Shown here: positions 1 through 6,855 of the stretch, in pieces
Layout: every line of letters begins with the position of its first letter
How positions within the stretch are numbered: position 1 is the first letter of the stretch
Source of the DNA: JBJKRF01 sp046704785
Lineage (GTDB): Bacteria > Chloroflexota > Anaerolineae > Anaerolineales > Villigracilaceae
Assembly (NCBI GenBank): GCA_046704785.1
Contig: JBJKRF010000052.1
Coordinates: forward strand, 1 to 10,049
Length of the DNA: 10,049 nucleotides
Reading direction: 5' to 3'
Position numbers and translations under genes: made by a program
Notes under the pieces: model-generated
The model's input: the letters and a program-made list of their open reading frames with translations, nothing else
What the model was told of the DNA's origin: nothing
Database searches by the model: none

Positions 1-130
1 TGCTGCACATTGACACTCGTGGATGGTGTTTGTCATAGGTTTGCCTCGCTGCGTTTTTGAGTGCTATTTTACAGCCTCGCAAACCTTAACAAATCATTCT
101 GCGGTGTAATACTTTTACAAGCCCTTAGGT
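1..130. other. AT-rich intergenic edge, no gene seen
   Basis: No convincing coding region is present. An 8-bp inverted repeat, AGGTTTGC at 37-44 and GCAAACCT at 79-86, encloses a 34-nt loop, and GCCTCGC occurs at 43-49 and 74-80. On the minus strand an ATG at 36-34 is preceded by a GAGG-like purine stretch and would run off the left edge after 12 codons. That is too short to call as a gene. Confidence 0.4.
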
Positions 131-194
131 CAATTAGCTCAAGAGAAAAAGCTGTAAATATTCAATTAGCTCAAGAGAAAAAGCTGTAAATATT
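131..194. repeat. Perfect 32-bp tandem direct duplication
   Basis: Two identical 32-bp units lie head to tail at 131-162 and 163-194, with no intervening base. Each begins CAATTAGCTC and ends GTAAATATT. The second copy stops 6 bp before the dinB stop codon at 201, so the repeat sits in the dinB 3' untranslated region. It is AT-rich compared with dinB. Two copies without a spacer look like a recent slippage or recombination duplication, not a CRISPR array. Each unit contains the partial inverted pair AGCT...AGCT. No function is evident. Confidence 0.95.
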
Positions 195-200
195 TATCGA

Positions 201-1361
201 CTACTTCCCCCTTTTCACCACGCGCTTTCCGAACTTGCTCTGGAGTTCGTCCAAGACGGCTTGTAGTTTTCGCGCTTTTTCTTCTCCTTGTCCCCACAAC
301 TCCATCTGACGCACGGGAGTACTCAACCCGCTGACGCCAACGCCAATCAGGCGCACCGGCTGCCCGCTTTCACGCACCTTGTGTAGCAGCGTTAGCGCCG
401 TGTCGAAAATGAGATCATCCTGATCGGTGGCGCTCATCAGCGTGACCTGGCGCGTCAGGGTGGTGAAGTCGGGCCAGCGTAGCTTGAGTTTCACAGTCGT
501 GCCGGCCAGGTGCTCCTTGCGCAGGTTGCGCCCTACCTCGGCAGACATACTTTTTAGCTTGGATTGCAGGGTCTGGTCATCGTGCACATCGCGGCTGAAG
601 GTGATTTCCTGCGAGATGGATTTGGTGGGACGTTCGACGACGACCGGACGCTCGTCGAGGCCCTTGGCGTGACGCGCCATCTCGCGCCCGTTCTCCCCGA
701 AACGCGCCGCCAGTTCGGACTCCCCCCAGGCGGCCAACTGTCCGATGGTGTGGACGCCCAACCCGGAGAGTTTGGCCTCCGTTTTGGGGCCGACGCCCCA
801 CAGCATGGATATGGGGAGCGGCGCCAAAAAATCGGCTTCAGCGCCGGCAGGTACAACGGTAATCGCCTGCGGGGAGTTCGGTCCGTGCGCCGCTTTTTTA
901 CCGACTTCCGTTGCCAGCTTGGCGACTAATTTATTAGCGGCAACGCCCACCGAGCAAGGCAGGCGCAATTCGTCCAGGATTTGCCTTTGCAGCTTGTGGG
1001 CCACGTCCTCCGCAGGCTCGCGCAGGTCACTGATGTCGACGAAGGCCTCGTCGATGGAGGTTTGTTCCACCAGGGGCGATAAGTTGTGCAGGCGCGCCAT
1101 CACCTGACGGGATGTTTCGCGGTAGAGACCGTGTCGTGTGGGAATGATAAGCAGCGCTGGGCACAGGCGCAGCGCCCGACTCATGGGCATGGCCGAGTGG
1201 ACGCCAAAGGCGCGCGCGGCGTAGGAACAGGAGGCCACCACGCCGCGCTCGTCGGGCCGCCCGCCCACGGCGAAGGGCTTCCCGCGCAGCGCGAGGTCGC
1301 GCAGTTCTTCCACGGCACAAAAAAAGGCGTCCAGGTCGAGGTGCAGGATGGTGCGAGGCAT
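201..1361 (-). CDS. dinB: DNA polymerase IV (Y-family translesion polymerase)
   Basis: This 386-residue protein has the full Pol IV layout and the usual family length. The N-terminal HLDLDAFF motif carries metal-binding Asp9 and the steric-gate Phe14. The second catalytic motif is SIDEAFVD with Asp104 and Glu105. A helix-hairpin-helix segment (LWGVGPKT...LGVHTIGQLA) follows at about 187-210, then the little-finger domain at about 245-355. QMELW at 352-356 resembles a sliding-clamp binding peptide. The enzyme copies damaged templates with low fidelity at stalled forks. An upstream in-frame ATG at 1481 exists, but the conserved family N-terminus starts at 1361 and the extra 40 residues are unlike the family, so I chose 1361. 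There is no Shine-Dalgarno. A TATAAT lies 7 nt before the ATG, implying a leaderless mRNA. SOS control would be usual, but I recognise no LexA box. The gene is monocistronic here, with the 32-bp duplication directly downstream. Confidence 0.96.
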   Translation of the reverse strand: MPRTILHLDLDAFFCAVEELRDLALRGKPFAVGGRPDERGVVASCSYAARAFGVHSAMPMSRALRLCPALLIIPTRHGLYRETSRQVMARLHNLSPLVEQTSIDEAFVDISDLREPAEDVAHKLQRQILDELRLPCSVGVAANKLVAKLATEVGKKAAHGPNSPQAITVVPAGAEADFLAPLPISMLWGVGPKTEAKLSGLGVHTIGQLAAWGESELAARFGENGREMARHAKGLDERPVVVERPTKSISQEITFSRDVHDDQTLQSKLKSMSAEVGRNLRKEHLAGTTVKLKLRWPDFTTLTRQVTLMSATDQDDLIFDTALTLLHKVRESGQPVRLIGVGVSGLSTPVRQMELWGQGEEKARKLQAVLDELQSKFGKRVVKRGK

Positions 1362-1368
1362 TGGCCAG

Positions 1369-1397
1369 ATTATATCCCGCTGTTGTGGGGGTAACGG
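1369..1397 (-). promoter_or_regulatory. Candidate dinB promoter giving a leaderless transcript
   Basis: On the minus strand a perfect TATAAT occupies 1374-1369. The dinB ATG begins 7 nt further on at 1361, which is where transcription would start. The -35 position with a 17-nt spacer (1397-1392) reads CCGTTA, a poor match. The absence of any Shine-Dalgarno before the ATG fits a leaderless message. The -10 alone could be chance in an AT-containing spacer. Confidence 0.4.
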
Positions 1398-1469
1398 GTG
1401 TATTGCGGGGAAAAGAAGCCGATTTACATAATCAATAATCTGTGTGAAAATTGTAACTGTTCTGCGATA

Positions 1470-1484
1470 TTCGTGTAACACGAA
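1470..1484. promoter_or_regulatory. 15-bp palindromic operator candidate
   Basis: TTCGTGTAACACGAA is a perfect 7+1+7 palindrome, the shape expected of a dimeric helix-turn-helix repressor site. It overlaps the proposed -35 of the rightward gene and lies 109 bp upstream of the dinB start. The half-site TTCGTG recurs at 1518-1523, where it forms a second imperfect dyad with TCACG, and at 1569-1574. The cognate regulator is not in the window. I do not recognise it as a known SOS box. Confidence 0.45.
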
Positions 1485-1497
1485 AGCAGTATATACT
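1470..1497 (+). promoter_or_regulatory. Candidate promoter for the secreted-protein gene
   Basis: TATACT at 1492-1497 is a good -10 hexamer. At a 16-nt spacing, TTCGTG at 1470-1475 is a weak -35. Transcription would begin near 1504 and leave a leader of about 95 nt before the ATG at 1600. The -35 lies inside the palindrome, so binding there would block the promoter. A small hairpin (CGTGA 1520-1524 with TCACG 1528-1532) falls in the leader. Confidence 0.35.
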
Positions 1498-1599
1498 TGT
1501 AGAACCCCTGTTATATTTTCGTGATTTTCACGGGGAACTTTTTGTGTGGTCGAGCCATCTTAAGCTTGTTCGTGATGGTTTGCATGGAGGAATCTACTT

Positions 1600-4122
1600 A
1601 TGAAGCACAAAACCACTTTTGTTGCGACGTTGATGCTGGTTGTCATGTTTCTCCAACTGTTGCCGGCTTCTTCGGTCGCAGCGGCTAACTATTGTGATTG
1701 GGTGCAGTTCGTTTCCGATGTCACCGTCGCAGACGGTACGGTGTTTGCGCCCGGCGCGACTTTCACCAAGACCTGGCGCTTGAAGAACATCGGTTCCTGC
1801 ACCTGGACGACCAGCTATAATTTGTTGTTCGTCAGCGGTGACCAGATGGGTACGACCAACCAAGTTGCTCTGCCCAACAATGTGGCTCCCGGCCAGATAG
1901 TGGATGTGTCGGTGAACCTGACCGCCCCGTCTGCGGCGGGCCATTACCGCGGGTACTGGCAACTCAAGAATGCCTCCGGGCGGGCCTTCGGGCTGGGTTG
2001 GGGCGCGAACCAGTCTTTCTGGGTCGACATCAACGTCTCGAGCAGCGGTGGAACCACCAATGGTGTGGCCTACGATTTCGCGGCCAATGCTTCTGCGGCC
2101 ACCTGGTCGAGCGGGGCGGGCACGTTGCCCTTCCCCGGCACGGATGGCGACTCGCGCGGCTTCGGCAAAACCGTGGATAGTCCTCAACTGGAAGATGGAT
2201 CGGCGAATTCGGCGCAGGGCATTCTGGTGGCGCCGCAAAACATCTACAATGGCTTTGTCCAGGCGCAATACCCCTCCTTCCTGGTGCAGAGCGGCGACCA
2301 CTTCCAGTCGATCGTGAACTGCCAGTATGGCGCCTCGGCCTGTTACGTCAATTTCCAGCTCGACTATCAGATCGACAACGGCCCGGTGCGCATCTTTTGG
2401 TCTTTCAATGAAAAAGATGAGGGCTGGTACTACAACGTCGATCTCGACCTGAGTTCACTGGCCGGGCAGAACGTCAAGTTCATCCTGCGCCTGGGCGCAG
2501 CAGGGTATGCCAGCGGCGACCGTGCTTTGTGGGTGGGCCCGCGCATCACGCGCGCCGGTGCGACTTCATCTCCCACGCCTACGCCTGCCGTGACCGGCAC
2601 ACCGCCCACGCCCACCGCCCTACCACCGGTCAGTTTCGGCTGTGATCGCGCGGTCTTCATCTCGGATGTGAGCGTCCCGGACGGCACCGTATTTGCGCCC
2701 GGCGCGACCTTCGCCAAAACCTGGCGCTTGAAGAACACCGGTTCCTGCACCTGGACGACCAGCTACAGCCTGGTGTTCGTCAGCGGCGACCAGATGGGCG
2801 GCCCGGATTCGGTGCCGATGCCCAACAGCGTCGCGCCCGGACAGACGGTGGACCTGACGGTGAACCTGACGGCCCCGTCCAGCGCGGGAAGTTACCGGGG
2901 ATACTGGCAATTCAAGAATGCCTCCGGCGCGTTGTTCGGTATCGGTTTCGGTGCGAACAAGCCCTTCTGGGTCGATATCAAGGTCTCCGGCAGCACATCG
3001 GGTGGCGGAACCGGGTACGACTTTGCCGCCAATGCCTGTTCGGCCACCTGGATCAGCGGCGCAGGAACGTTGCCCTGTCCCGGCACCGACGGCGACTCGC
3101 GTGGCTTTGTCCTTCAACTGAGTCAGGTTACTCCCGAAACGGGATCCGTCGACTCGCGTGCGACTCTGCTGACCGCGCCGCAGAACGTCTACAACGGCTA
3201 CATCCAGGGAATTTATCCGGCCTTTACCGTGCAAAGCGGCGACCGCTTCCAGGCCACCGTGGGATGCCAGTACGGCGCAACCAACTGCTACGTCACCTAT
3301 CGCCTGGACTATCAGATCGACAGCGGTCCCGTGCATACGTTCTGGTATTTCAGCGAGCGTTACGACGGCTTGGTCTATAACGCCGATCTGAGCCTGGACT
3401 CGTTAGCCGGGCAGAACGTCAAGTTCATTTTGACGGTTCTCTCGGCAGGTTATGCCAACGGCGACCGCGCACTTTGGATTGCCCCACACATCTTCCGTCC
3501 CGGCGCGAGCAGCGCCACGGCCACGCCAACGCCGGCTGCTACCCTGACGCCGACAGTGACCGGTACGGGCTCCGATGCCAGTCCGTCTGCCACGCCGACG
3601 GTCGCTTCGTCAACGGCCACTTCGACCCCGGCACCGACGGCTACCTCCTCCGGCACGGACTTGAGCAATTGGAATACCTACCAGGATGTCAAATATAACT
3701 TCCAGTTCAAGTTCCCACCCGGCTCGTCGATCTCCAGCCAGTCGGACAACGCCGGGCGCGTCTCTCTGCCGTTCGCCCCGGGCACCAACCTCGTCGAGAA
3801 ATATATCGATGTCAGCGTGGCCGACAACGCGACAACCTGTTCCAGCCCGGCCGGCGCCGGCAATTCGGCGGTCACCTCGCAAAACGTGACCATCAACAAC
3901 ATCCAGTTCTTACAGGAAACCGGCTCAGATGCCGGCGCGGGACAGTTCCACGACTGGGTTGGATACTCTACCACGAAGGACACCGCTTGCATCAGCCTGA
4001 CGTTCGTGCTCCATTCCACAGACCCGGGTAATTACACCACACCGCCCCCGACTTATGACAAAACAGCCGAATCGTCGGTATTCGAAACGATCATATCCAC
4101 TTTCGGCTGGATCGGACAATAG
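1600..4122 (+). CDS. Exported protein with two NBR1-type Ig-like domains
   Basis: This 840-residue protein begins with a signal peptide (basic MKHK, hydrophobic stretch about 7-25, likely cleavage after the Ala run near 29). An NBR1-type Ig-like domain follows at about 32-147, recognised by its GTVFAPGATF, TWRLKN, GSCTW and YRGYW motifs. An unrecognised beta-rich domain lies at about 157-320. After a TP-rich linker the same pair repeats at about 348-463 and 473-634. A second long STP-rich linker (635-687) leads to a C-terminal domain (about 690-840) that starts WNTYQDVKYNFQFKFP and ends FETIISTFGW. It loosely resembles PsbP-like lipoprotein domains. Paired cysteines (32/67, 241/248, 348/383, 556/563, 747/797) suggest disulfides outside the cytoplasm. 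No catalytic motif or membrane anchor is visible. A cell-surface binding or adhesion role is inference. The ATG has GGAGG 9 nt upstream. A strong terminator follows, so the gene is monocistronic. Confidence 0.85.
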   Translation: MKHKTTFVATLMLVVMFLQLLPASSVAAANYCDWVQFVSDVTVADGTVFAPGATFTKTWRLKNIGSCTWTTSYNLLFVSGDQMGTTNQVALPNNVAPGQIVDVSVNLTAPSAAGHYRGYWQLKNASGRAFGLGWGANQSFWVDINVSSSGGTTNGVAYDFAANASAATWSSGAGTLPFPGTDGDSRGFGKTVDSPQLEDGSANSAQGILVAPQNIYNGFVQAQYPSFLVQSGDHFQSIVNCQYGASACYVNFQLDYQIDNGPVRIFWSFNEKDEGWYYNVDLDLSSLAGQNVKFILRLGAAGYASGDRALWVGPRITRAGATSSPTPTPAVTGTPPTPTALPPVSFGCDRAVFISDVSVPDGTVFAPGATFAKTWRLKNTGSCTWTTSYSLVFVSGDQMGGPDSVPMPNSVAPGQTVDLTVNLTAPSSAGSYRGYWQFKNASGALFGIGFGANKPFWVDIKVSGSTSGGGTGYDFAANACSATWISGAGTLPCPGTDGDSRGFVLQLSQVTPETGSVDSRATLLTAPQNVYNGYIQGIYPAFTVQSGDRFQATVGCQYGATNCYVTYRLDYQIDSGPVHTFWYFSERYDGLVYNADLSLDSLAGQNVKFILTVLSAGYANGDRALWIAPHIFRPGASSATATPTPAATLTPTVTGTGSDASPSATPTVASSTATSTPAPTATSSGTDLSNWNTYQDVKYNFQFKFPPGSSISSQSDNAGRVSLPFAPGTNLVEKYIDVSVADNATTCSSPAGAGNSAVTSQNVTINNIQFLQETGSDAGAGQFHDWVGYSTTKDTACISLTFVLHSTDPGNYTTPPPTYDKTAESSVFETIISTFGWIGQ
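1693..3501 (+). repeat. Internal tandem duplication of a two-domain module, 948-bp period
   Basis: The coding segment for residues 32-320 (1693-2559) is repeated as residues 348-634 (2641-3501) with a 948-bp offset. Similarity is visible at DNA level: 27 identical bases at 1791-1817 and 2739-2765, and near-identical runs around the GAACGTCAAGTTCAT motif late in each copy. The copies differ by a few indels between the RGF motif and the TAPQN/VAPQN motif, and by an added cysteine pair in copy 2. Confidence 0.9.
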
Positions 4123-4142
4123 GCAACCTTCGGCCCCGAATC

Positions 4143-4175
4143 AAAAGGACGGCGAAATACTCGCCGTCCTTTTTT
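4143..4175 (+). terminator. Strong intrinsic terminator, probably bidirectional
   Basis: A perfect 13-bp stem pairs 4143-4155 with 4161-4173 around the 5-nt loop AATAC and runs into T's at 4170-4175. It ends the rightward gene 20 nt after its stop. The A's at 4143-4146 give a T-tract on the other strand, so it can also end the leftward der transcript, whose stop is at 4204. This fits its position between convergent genes. Confidence 0.93.
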
Positions 4176-4203
4176 CGTCTCACTCTGCTGATTCCCAGAG
4201 AAT

Positions 4204-5568
4204 CTACTTTTCCCGGTGTCCTTTGGCCGCCAGCTTGATTGGCGTTCCCAGAAAGCCGTATTCCTCGCGGATACGATTTTCGAGAAAGCGCAAATACGAA
4301 AAATGCATCAACTTTGGGTCGTTGACGAAGATGACGAACGTCGGCGGGTTGGAGCGTACCTGTGTGGCATAGTAGATTTTGAGTTGCCGGCCCGCATGCG
4401 ACGGCGGCGGCTGCAGGTCCTGTGCTTTGGTCAGAACTGTGTTCAGCTTGGAGGTCGACAGGCGCACCAACCGCTCCTCCTGCACACGCAGCGCCATGGG
4501 CAGCACCTGGTCTACACGCTGGCCGTTTTTGGCCGAGATGAACAGCAAGGGCACGTAATCCATGAAGTTCAGGTCGTAGCGGATTTTTTCCGTGAAGGTG
4601 CCCATCGTGTAAGAGTCCTTTTCGATGGCGTCCCACTTGTTGACCAGCACCACGCACGACTTCCACTCTTCGAGCACGTAACCGGCGATGTGCGCATCCT
4701 GCGCGCTGATGCCTTCCGTGGCGTCGATCATCAGCAGCACCACGTCGGCGCGCTCGATGGCTTTGAACGAACGCAGGACGCTGTACTTCTCGACGCCCGG
4801 ATCGATCCGCCCGCGACGACGAATTCCGGCCGTGTCAATCAACGTGATCTGGATGCCGTTGTAGTCGATCGACGTATCCACCGCATCGCGTGTGGTGCCG
4901 GCAATCGGGCTGACGATGGCGCGTTCCGTGCCAACCAGCCGGTTGAGCAGGCTGGATTTTCCGACGTTGGGTTTCCCGACGATGGCAATCTTGACCGAAT
5001 CGTCTTCCTCGTCCTCATCCTGCGCGGGAAAGGCCCGCACCAAATCGTCCAGCAAGTCGCCTGTGTCGGTGCCGTGAATGGCCGAAATGGGATAAGGATC
5101 GCCCAGGCCCAGTTCATAGAAGGCCAGCGCCTCGGCGCGACGGCTTGCGCTTTCGCATTTGTTCACTACCAGAAAAATCGGCGGCCTGGGCTCGCCGCCC
5201 ACCACTTTTTGGCTCTTGCGCAGAATATCGGCCACTTCTTTATCGGCGGCGGTTGGGCCACTTTCACCGTCGGTCATCAGCAGCACCGCATCCGCATCAT
5301 GGACGGCGACGGAGGCCTGTGTGCGAATCTGCTCGATGAAATCGGCGGAGCCCACCGAAAGCGGCGTTTTGCCGCCATACGAAGGGTCGATTCCACCCGT
5401 ATCCACCACCGTAAACGCGACGCCGTTCCACACCGAATCGGCGAAGATGCGATCACGCGTGGTGCCGGGAGTCTCGTCCACGATCGCCAGACGTTCCCCC
5501 GCCAGGCGATTGAAAAAAGTGCTTTTACCCACATTGGGGCGTCCGACTAAGGCAACAACAGGTTTCAT
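4204..5568 (-). CDS. der: Ribosome assembly GTPase Der (EngA)
   Basis: This 454-residue protein contains two GTPase domains in tandem, the hallmark of Der. Domain 1 has GRPNVGKS (9-16), DTGG (56-59) and NKCE (136-139). An acidic linker (about 183-190) precedes domain 2, with GKPNVGKS (198-205), DTAG (245-248), NKWD (310-313) and SAK (345-347). The last 90 or so residues form the KH-like domain. Der binds the 50S subunit and is essential for its late maturation in well-studied bacteria. Domain 1 carries short extra segments around residues 61-75 and 118-130, but the total length is normal. The ATG at 5568 starts directly on the conserved MKPVVALVGRPN end. The only ribosome-binding candidate is AAGAGA 8 nt upstream. 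The gene lies 42 nt after cdaR on the same strand, so co-transcription is likely, with a small hairpin in the spacer. The 444-codon open frame on the opposite strand is a coding shadow. Confidence 0.97.
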   Translation of the reverse strand: MKPVVALVGRPNVGKSTFFNRLAGERLAIVDETPGTTRDRIFADSVWNGVAFTVVDTGGIDPSYGGKTPLSVGSADFIEQIRTQASVAVHDADAVLLMTDGESGPTAADKEVADILRKSQKVVGGEPRPPIFLVVNKCESASRRAEALAFYELGLGDPYPISAIHGTDTGDLLDDLVRAFPAQDEDEEDDSVKIAIVGKPNVGKSSLLNRLVGTERAIVSPIAGTTRDAVDTSIDYNGIQITLIDTAGIRRRGRIDPGVEKYSVLRSFKAIERADVVLLMIDATEGISAQDAHIAGYVLEEWKSCVVLVNKWDAIEKDSYTMGTFTEKIRYDLNFMDYVPLLFISAKNGQRVDQVLPMALRVQEERLVRLSTSKLNTVLTKAQDLQPPPSHAGRQLKIYYATQVRSNPPTFVIFVNDPKLMHFSYLRFLENRIREEYGFLGTPIKLAAKGHREK

Positions 5569-5583
5569 TATAAAAGTCTCTTG

Positions 5584-5602
5584 CCTTCTCTGCGAGAGAA
5601 GG
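5584..5602 (-). other. Intercistronic hairpin between cdaR and der
   Basis: CCTTCTCT (5584-5591) pairs perfectly with AGAGAAGG (5595-5602) around a 3-nt loop. It lies 15 nt before the der ATG in the leftward transcript. No U-run follows directly, so it is unlikely to terminate. It could stabilise a processed end or tune der translation. That role is inference. Confidence 0.5.
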
Positions 5603-5610
5603 ATGAGGAA

Positions 5611-6852
5611 TCAGGGTCTGGGGGTCGGCGTTGGAGTCGCGATGGTTACTTCGATGGTAGCCGGGTTGATCGATTGGATTTGCAGGTCGTTGACGGTGAT
5701 GTGCGTTTCGGGCGTAAGTTGATGGACTCCCACGGCCAGATTCGTCAGGTCGACCACGATCTTGACATCGCTCGCCGAAAGTTTGTCCAGCAAGGGCAGC
5801 GGGCCGGAGATAATCACATCCACGTTGGTGGGTGAGAGTTGCGCCGAAAGGTTATCGGCCAGCCCGGTCATTTCAACCGGAATGGCGTTGAGTGTGACGC
5901 TGCCTTCAATGGCCGCCACGCCGACCTGTACTTGCACCGTCTGGTCGCCAACGATGGAAACACCGTCTGGCAGGTTGAGCCCCAGGCGCGTCTCGACGTT
6001 TTGCGAAGCGCCGTCCAGGTTGAGCGGCTCGGTTTCGACGTAGCCCGGCAAATTATTGACCAGGGTGGGGTCCTTCGAAAAAACGGTAAGCACCGGCGGG
6101 TAGACGGAGACGGTTGTCAAACGGTAGCCGCTGGCAACCTGCCCGCGCACGACCACTTTGATGGCAATATCGCGGTAACCACCTTGCTGTGTGACAGGTA
6201 AACTGACCGTTACCGTCTCAGGGCTGATTGTCAGACCAGAGATGGTCTGACCGTTCGCGCCCAACATGCGTAGCCCCAAAACCGTCTGGATGTCCTGGCG
6301 TGCACCGTTGAGCGGAATCACAGCCTGGACGTGCATAACCTTGTCGACCAGCGATTTTGGCCCGGAGAGCACGGCTTGTTTTGGCTGGACGGTTGGCGAC
6401 CCCGGCAGATAGCCGATGGCGGTCTCGCCGGTCATGACCACGTCGATGGGGACGGTCTTGGTAGATAACGCTTCGAGGGTGAGCGTCACGCTGGTTGGGT
6501 CGACGGAAACGATCCGCACCGGTTGAGCGTTGACTTGTACCTGCACGTCGACGGTATGTTCTCCGGCGCTCAGCCCCGACAAGTCGAGCACTGCCCGCAC
6601 CGGACTGATGCTGGTGCTGGTCATTTCATCCCAAACCGAGTGCGGCGCCCGCAGCGTCAGGTTAATGGTCTTTGGCACATCGCTGAGGATGACCAGCCCG
6701 GAGTCCTGCCCGATAATTTCGAGGGGAATTGGGCGCGGATAAGTGCGTACCTCATCCGGGTCGGCAGAGGTCACTGCCGAGACCCAGACGGCGAGCGCCA
6801 AAACGAGGGCTAACGCTATGGTACGCAAGTGGTATCCGAATGACTTCCACAT
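5611..6852 (-). CDS. cdaR: YbbR-domain protein CdaR, partner of the diadenylate cyclase
   Basis: This 413-residue protein has one N-terminal transmembrane segment (about 11-29) followed by an extracytoplasmic region of four YbbR-type repeats at about 40-128, 132-218, 226-312 and 318-405. Each carries the family's S/A-GP-like turn: LRAPHSVWDEM (67-77), LSGPKSLVDKV (162-172), FSKDPTLVNNL (258-268) and ISGPLPLLDKL (348-358). A TPTPTPRP tail closes the protein. In Firmicutes, CdaR binds CdaA through its membrane segment and modulates c-di-AMP synthesis in response to the envelope. The same role here is inferred from family and linkage. The ATG is 3 nt after the cdaA stop and is served by GGGAGGA (6869-6863) within the end of cdaA, 10 nt upstream, so the two are translationally linked. 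der follows, instead of the glmM gene often found in this position. Confidence 0.92.
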   Translation of the reverse strand: MWKSFGYHLRTIALALVLALAVWVSAVTSADPDEVRTYPRPIPLEIIGQDSGLVILSDVPKTINLTLRAPHSVWDEMTSTSISPVRAVLDLSGLSAGEHTVDVQVQVNAQPVRIVSVDPTSVTLTLEALSTKTVPIDVVMTGETAIGYLPGSPTVQPKQAVLSGPKSLVDKVMHVQAVIPLNGARQDIQTVLGLRMLGANGQTISGLTISPETVTVSLPVTQQGGYRDIAIKVVVRGQVASGYRLTTVSVYPPVLTVFSKDPTLVNNLPGYVETEPLNLDGASQNVETRLGLNLPDGVSIVGDQTVQVQVGVAAIEGSVTLNAIPVEMTGLADNLSAQLSPTNVDVIISGPLPLLDKLSASDVKIVVDLTNLAVGVHQLTPETHITVNDLQIQSINPATIEVTIATPTPTPRP

Positions 6853-6855
6853 GAT

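Noticed and set aside
1..36. Minus-strand gene starting at ATG 36-34 (M-T-N-T-I-H...) and leaving the window, or a plus-strand gene end at TGA 58-60
   Set aside because: Only 12 and 19 codons are visible, with no recognisable sequence. Either could be chance.
131..194. Possible CRISPR remnant
   Set aside because: The two units abut with no spacer, and no cas gene or further repeat is present.
1362..1481. Forty extra N-terminal codons for dinB
   Set aside because: Family members start at the MPRTILHLDLDAFF-type motif. The extra part is AT-rich, non-homologous, and overlaps the likely promoter.
1505..1543. Intrinsic terminator in the secreted-gene leader (GC stem then T-run)
   Set aside because: The stem CGTGA/TCACG is short, the outer CCCC/GGGG pairing is uncertain, and the T's are separated from it by several bases. 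Nothing upstream needs terminating in that direction.
1594..2301. A 235-codon minus-strand frame, and a similar one at 2620-3336, opposite the secreted protein
   Set aside because: Both mirror the two repeated modules and resemble each other only because the DNA underneath is duplicated. Their composition is Arg/Gly/His-rich with no domain.
4216..5550. A 444-codon open frame on the plus strand opposite der
   Set aside because: It covers almost exactly the der gene and has no recognisable domain. Der is unmistakable on the other strand, so this is a codon-bias shadow.
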